A program made the translations under genes and the position numbers. This document shows positions 59,238-64,000 of a stretch of DNA of 64,000 nucleotides, piece by piece. Under the pieces are notes generated by a model. It ran no database searches. It was not told where the DNA came from and was given only the letters and a program-made list of their open reading frames with translations. This stretch comes from Scortum barcoo (lineage: Eukaryota > Chordata > Actinopteri > Centrarchiformes > Terapontidae), in NCBI GenBank assembly GCA_023238725.1, contig CM041534.1:18695803-18759802 (forward strand). Reading direction: 5' to 3'. Position 1 is the first letter of the stretch. The number at the start of each line of letters is the position of its first letter.

Positions 59238-61408
59238 CGGCTTTTCACCTCCTTCGATTGTGTCCGTTGGAAAAAGTATGAACATTTACTTCTTCCAACG
59301 TGGTCTGACGACACGCTGTATGAACAAGTTCTTTTCAAGCAGCATTAACAAATTCAGATTCAACAAATACCTAGAAAATTAAATGATCCAAAGTTCGAAC
59401 GCAGCCCTGGCTCTGTAAGTGGATCAGGCCGAGCGTGCACAAGACAACAGTCAGGACAACAGTGAGTTTCACTGCAGGATCGTTTGTGTTTGTTGTGAAC
59501 GTTTGCCTCTCCATCCGTCTCCGGTGAGTGGCAGTTTCATAATTGGTGTGTCAATATCAATAAATATTCACTGTATCTAGCAAAGTCACCTGTCGGCTGA
59601 ACGAATCTGGCTTACTACAACTGTGTGATCCCAAAAAAAAACAGATTTTGCTGTGATTTCATCACAAAAAAATGCATCAAAATGATGCTGAAATAACTAG
59701 GTAACTATAATTTGTTAAAAGTCTGAATTCACGCTGTCAGGTCTGTCCGCAAGACCACAAGCAAACAACTTTTAAAATGCCTGTTTTCTGAATAACACTC
59801 GGATCGCTCAGAGCTCTCCAGAGTTGTAGACTCCTCCTTTAAGATCTCATTGACAGGACAATGAGCATCCCTCCTATGGCTTCTATGAGTTTGCGTAGTG
59901 TATAATCATTCAGCGTGTCCTGATTGAAAGGTCAGTTTCATTCTCCGCCATTCAAACAATCTAGAGACAGACAAAATTTCTCTGGACTCATCATTTTAAA
60001 TAGAGATGAAACTGCATGAAGTGGATGAGGTGGGTTTAATTTGTGCCCATAGAAATCGATGGGGAGTAAATTTTTCTGCTTTATTAGCTCCAAAGATACA
60101 AAAGCTAGCAGAACAGCAGAAACCTGGAGTTTCTACCTGAAGCTAACATGGGCATCTACTCTCCGTAATTGCTGTCTTATCTGTAGATAAAATGATTTTG
60201 TTAGCATTTAACAGCCGCAGCTGCCAGGGGACCGCACTTCAGCAACGCATTTCAATATCTTTGAATCTTGTTCACTCAGCCTTTCCCACCTGTCTCTCTC
60301 CCTACCTGTCTCTCTATATTTAGCTATTTCTGTCTCTCTATTAGTCGCATTCTCAGCCTTTTCGCTGGCTGTCTTCTTCTCCCTTATGTTACCAATTAAA
60401 AACAGCGACGCGCATATTTACAACCACAGCTTTTCTTTGAACGTCCATATGTGTTTTAACATAAACATGCACACTCACACATTCGCGCCTCGGCTCTCCA
60501 TCCACTCGCATACACACTCATATGCTGCTTATAGGGCCATATGATAGTAATTTGGCAATATGGAGGAGCGGGAGGCCTCAGCTGGAGTTTGGGTCTGAGT
60601 GGAAGAAGAGTCTGGGATCCAGTTTACTGGCAGGAAACGGGAAGTCGCCTCTCGACTCTTATTGTCTCATTACTGGATGCACATAAACCTCTGATGTTAC
60701 ATATTGTGGTGTTGATGGTTTTTTAACCTTAAGACATCTTGCATCGGCCATGATGTGATATGATATGAGATTTTTATTGCAAAGAGTAACATGTGCAGAT
60801 GGTTATTACTTTTTTTGCCATTAGAAAGAAGCAGAAAACACACACCTCTAATCTGTGTAAAGTAGTTTTGACTGCTGTATTAGCAGATAATTGCCTATTT
60901 AAACATCCAACAGACACAGAGTGAGTTTATCAGTCATTTCACCAACGTTTACTCTCTTTCTCCTTGTAGCCTGTCAAAAATCTGCTATATGACCCAATTT
61001 CTTCACCAGTTACTCGCCAATTTTGTATGTCTGCTGTTTGGTGGCAGCCAGGTAGCGTACTCTGGATTTAAATGCATCTTTCTTTTTTTTTTTTTTTGCT
61101 ACTGAATGGGGTTGGTGAGCACACTGAAAAAGATAAAAAACAGAAAATGTGCCCTAAAACCAAAGGTGGGAACTACTTGAGAGCCTAAAAAGGTCTAGAG
61201 AGCGTTTTTTTTTTTTTTTTTCCGCCACAAACAGCCCCTCACATATCAAACACTGGATCCATTTTTTGCTTGACATAACAACACAACTGAACAAAATGTC
61301 TCCACATGTCTGCCAGTCGTAATGTTTCAGGATTACGCTCTTCTACTGCACTAAATGATGATGAGAAGAGGCGACGCCCGTTTGTAACAGTGATGTCTGG
61401 CGTTTCAG

Positions 61409-61526
61409 GTGCGTAACCTGTGCTACATGGTGACACGGAGGGAGAAAATGAAACACACCCTGTGCGACCTCCAGGAGAAGATCTTCCACCTGCAGATACA
61501 ACTACTGGAAGAGGACATCGCTGGAG
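61409..61526 (+). CDS. jade2: jade2 coding exon g (end of EPcA-like region)
   Basis: Encodes VRNLCYMVTRREKMKHTLCD, then LQEKIFHLQIQLLEEDIAG, a helical, partly coiled-coil segment that closes the conserved JADE core. VRNLCYMVTRRE matches what I recall of JADE2 (JADE1 has VRNLTYMVTRRE). It enters in phase 0 (after LER of exon f) and leaves with one base (G) of a split codon. The acceptor is gtttcag and the donor gtaaga, a strong consensus. The exon begins GTG, like exons d and f. Confidence 0.95.
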
Positions 61527-62389
61527 GTAAGAGAGCGAGACAGCGACAGTGTGTCTGCTGTGATCTTTTTTTTTTTTTCACCAGTCATCCAAACACACCA
61601 ATGTAAAAGCCTGTTACCTTTCACCCACTCTCAGCTCCATAGCCAAGGCCGCCAACACACACTCTGTCCATCCCAAAAAAAAAAAAAGTAAAAGCTCAAG
61701 TGCATAACGGTTCCATCCAAACCCTTGTTGACTGAATGTAGTGGGAGGACAGTTTTGGAAATGGCCTGTCATCATTTTTGCACAGCAGGCCGCACTTGAC
61801 ACCTGCACACCAAAGAATACTGGAATAATAGTCCGGCCAGATATTGTGACACACACCATCCACATTAAATGGGGCTCAATTTCCCATCCACCCTACACAG
61901 ATGACTGACCTCGATGCATTTTGGGCAGCTGCTCTGTGACGGAGGAAAGGTGTTGAGTTCATGCTGCAGTATTTTGCGAGATATCTGCTTGAAATGATAT
62001 TTATAATTTTAGCACGACCACCAGGTTAAATGTAGTGGTTTTTTTTTCTTCTAGCGTCTCTTCTTTTTAAAACTTGTGTAGCTCCTACAGTCGACTGCAT
62101 CGGTGTACATCTCTAGATTTCTTTCATTTTTATCATTTCATGTGGAAACGCTTCTTATAAAAGAGCCAGTTTTAATTGTGGCCATAGTAAATAATAGGGT
62201 TGTTATAGTAATAATAATGAATACAACCGTATTTTCATACATAGCATCTTTAAAAAAGATGTTTAGGTTCATAAAAACAACTCTACACAGACTAATTGAT
62301 ATGTTACATCAAAAAAACATATTGTATGAACAGTGGAGTTAAAAGTATATGGTGCCTTTTTATAAAAATGACTTTTAAAAATATATTTA

Positions 62390-62923
62390 AATACATTTAC
62401 TGCTGTCTGATCGACGTGACTCTTCCTCAACTTTCGACACTGATCTGGACTTTAGTTCATCTCTTGAGATAGCATCAGAGAATCTGGTGCCAGGCTCTGG
62501 TGTACTTGGACCTGGGGTCAGTAGCTTAGCAACGTAACCGGAGGCGAGACTGTGAAGAACCTTAAAAGTTAGCAATTAAATCCTAAAATCAATTTTAAAA
62601 CTGAGCTGATGTGATAGAGTTGTATAATAGTTCTTTTAATTTTTATTTTTGAACGCTGAATTTTCTAGCTGCTGAGAGTCTAGAAGAGAAAGAAAACAAA
62701 GACTCCTGTTGACTGTCCATCACTTGTAATCACTCTATCGATGCCGCTGATGTAGTTGATAGAGACAAAACAGGCTAAACAGGGTCTAACCCAGGAATAA
62801 ATCACCAATCGGCAACACTTCCCAGTATGCCTTCAAATTAAAGTCAATAAGCTCTTCAAATATATAATAAAAGCCTATAGTCTACAAAGGGTAGAAAACG
62901 ACACTAAAGGCAATCAATCTTTG

Positions 62924-62962
<39 letters not shown>

Positions 62963-63130
62963 AGGCAAATAATCACAATATTTAAAAAATGATTGCACTT
63001 TAAAAGAGGCAGAGATATTAACAACTTCCTTTAGGTCATCAGGTAGACATGATGCGTATCTTTGGTATATATACACCAAAGATGGGTATATATATGTACC
63101 ATCAGCTGAACAAAGCAAGAGTAAACAACC
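62390..63130 (+). repeat. Probable decayed teleost interspersed repeat
   Basis: Recognisable blocks are GACTGTGAAGAACCTTAAAA, TTAAATCCTAAAATCAATTT, TAGCTGCTGAGAGTCTAGAA, GGTCATCAGGTAGACATGAT and ACCATCAGCTGAACAA. From memory these fall in the same order as in dispersed teleost repeats related to the one at 50365-51015. It is interrupted by unrelated sequence and a GA microsatellite. Boundaries and class are uncertain. Confidence 0.4.
62930..62956. repeat. (AG)13 microsatellite
   Basis: Perfect AG run in the intron before the last visible exon. Confidence 0.93.
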
Positions 63131-63425
63131 CTCTCAACCTGATCATTAAATCAAAGGCTGAAGTGGAATAACACACCGAGCTTTTCAGATTCATGTCGGC
63201 TGCCACGCTTCCAGGCCGTTGTTATGGTGATGACGATGAACCCTGATGATGGAGACGAGAGTTAAGTATAGTTGTTAAGAAGTGATATTGACCTGTGTTT
63301 ATCTCGCATAATGTTAAGCATCCCTATTAGTTCCAGTAGTCGTGCCCTGCAGCTGTGATGGCGATGACAGTGAAAGCTTGTTGTCATGGTAATACCAGTG
63401 ACGTCTCGCTGGCATGATAATGATA

Positions 63426-63747
63426 GTGTGTGTGTGTGTGTGTGTGTGTAGCTGGAGTGCTCAATTTGCAGTGCTCATCATTCCCGAGGAAGGCTGCACA
63501 CGCATCTATGCGCTCAACTAAATCTTACAAACGCTTTCACTCTCTCTCTCCAACTCCCTCCGTGTCTCTCACTAACACACACACATACACAGTCCCACAG
63601 GCATGCGTACACACACATCCGCACACACACACACACACAGTGCAGAGCTGCTGACTCAGCAGATTGCTGCCATCAGGTACCGGGAGCTGTGCTGCTGGCA
63701 CTAAACAGCCATATCTATTCACACTGCCACAGGAGTTAGATTAGAGG

Positions 63748-63783
<36 letters not shown>
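63426..63783. repeat. Alternating (TG)12, (CA)9 and (TG)17 microsatellites
   Basis: TG at 63426-63449, CA at 63622-63639 (with weaker CA-rich sequence from 63569), and TG at 63750-63783. The central CA tract can pair with either TG tract. The last tract ends about 190 bases before the next exon. Confidence 0.93.
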
Positions 63784-63796
<13 letters not shown>

Positions 63797-63970
63797 CACC
63801 CAAGAGTGAAGGATGAGGTTGTCTGCTGTAATGATTTGTCGTGTCCCTCACCTTGTATCTACCTTTTTACTTTCTCTCTTATTTTTCACTCCCCATTTCT
63901 CTTCATCCTCACCTTCTAATCTATTTTCTCCCCCATCTGTTTTCTTTCCTTCTCTTTCTCTCATTTGCAG

Positions 63971-64000
63971 TGTCCTCCAAGAGTTATGTTTTCCCTCGTC
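63971..64000 (+). CDS. jade2: jade2 coding exon h (start only, cut by window end)
   Basis: After a near-perfect pyrimidine tract and catttgcag, the first two bases (TG) complete the split codon begun by G at the end of exon g, giving GTG (Val). The frame then reads SSKSYVFPR to the window end without a stop. This would begin the less conserved C-terminal half, for which I recall LSTSFPIDGTFFNSW near this junction in human JADE2; similarity in these ten codons is too weak for an independent check. Splice-site quality and phase support it. Confidence 0.7.

Larger units (their letters stand above)
28623..61408 (+). other. jade2: jade2 giant intron, 32.8 kb
   Basis: No coding exon recognisable as JADE lies between the phase-0 ends of exons f and g, and LER joins VRNLCYMV exactly as expected, so this is read as one intron. 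It holds a decayed LINE (about 29175-30275), short interspersed repeats (about 34545, 40351, 42975, 50365 and 51066), numerous CA/TG/GA/CT microsatellites, repeat-poor candidate regulatory segments (about 32545-32990 and 45850-46200), and a strong CAG/GTGAGT motif at 59229-59237. The longest open frame, 37592-38194 on the + strand, has no recognisable domain. Confidence 0.85.
61527..63970 (+). other. jade2: jade2 intron, 2.4 kb
   Basis: Donor gtaaga; acceptor catttgcag after a long, very strong pyrimidine tract (about 63846-63967). It contains poly-T and poly-A runs, a probable decayed dispersed repeat at about 62390-63130, a GA run (62930-62956), and three alternating TG/CA/TG microsatellites (63426-63449, 63622-63639 and 63750-63783). 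No other gene seen. Confidence 0.82.
1..64000 (+). other. jade2: jade2 gene body, partial at both ends
   Basis: The whole window lies inside one transcription unit on the + strand. Eight coding exons with consistent splice phases encode the PHD1, extended PHD2 and EPcA-like parts of a JADE-family protein. Assignment to jade2 rather than jade1 or jade3 rests on paralogue-typical stretches recalled from the family: VDNLAQQEQDVLYRRLKLF, VRNLCYMVTRRE, and CSMPSC with CAFDHGLEMRTILA in the second finger; JADE1 has differing residues in all three. The family acts in the nucleus as a scaffold of the HBO1/KAT7 acetyltransferase complex (with ING4/5 and MEAF6), directing it to histone H4; JADE2 has also been reported as an E3 ligase for LSD1. 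The start codon, first exons, promoter, C-terminus and 3' UTR lie outside the window. Teleost duplication means this could be one of two copies, which cannot be decided here. Confidence 0.93.

Noticed and set aside
59820..60170. Stretch with CCATAGAAATCGATGGGGAG, suggestive of a dispersed fish repeat
   Set aside because: Family and boundaries cannot be recalled with confidence; left as intron.
62387..62575. Reverse-strand frame reading LTFKVLHSLASGYVAKLL, resembling the C-terminal end of some LINE ORF2 proteins
   Set aside because: Similarity stops after about 18 residues, and the + strand sequence fits a non-coding dispersed repeat better.

Overview
The window looks like nuclear DNA from a ray-finned (teleost) fish. 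It has small GC-rich coding exons with GT-AG introns in AT-rich non-coding DNA, very many (CA)n/(TG)n microsatellites, and decayed interspersed repeats of kinds common in teleosts. I see no bacterial, organellar, tRNA, rRNA or CRISPR features.

One protein-coding gene is recognisable. It is a JADE-family PHD-finger gene on the + strand, best matched to jade2 (formerly phf15). Eight coding exons are visible: 10875-11029, 14421-14632, 17337-17504, 21529-21645, 27026-27514, 28458-28622, 61409-61526 and 63971-64000 (cut by the window end). Every junction keeps the reading frame. Together they give about 484 codons: the conserved JADE N-terminal motif, PHD1 (C4HC3), the extended PHD2, a long Ser/Thr/Asn/Pro-rich linker, and the EPcA-like helical region. 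The start codon with the first ~100 residues lies before the window, and the C-terminal part lies after it. By knowledge of the family, the protein scaffolds the HBO1/KAT7 histone acetyltransferase complex with ING4/5 and MEAF6.

Layout: 1-10874 is intron (microsatellites and a degenerate TG-linked minisatellite). 10875-28622 holds six exons with introns of 0.9 to 5.4 kb. 28623-61408 is one 32.8 kb intron, about half the window. It carries a decayed RTE/Rex3-type LINE fragment (about 29175-30275), several short teleost repeats, many dinucleotide tracts, and a strong combined acceptor/donor motif at 59231/59232 that could be a recursive splice site. 61409-64000 holds two more exons around a repeat-rich 2.4 kb intron.

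No second gene was found on either strand. The other reading frames are explained by intronic chance, by microsatellites, or as shadows of the jade2 exons. The most interesting observations concern splicing architecture, convergent (CA)n/(TG)n pairs able to form long RNA hairpins, and a few repeat-poor intronic stretches that may be conserved regulatory DNA. All comparisons with human proteins or repeat families are from memory.
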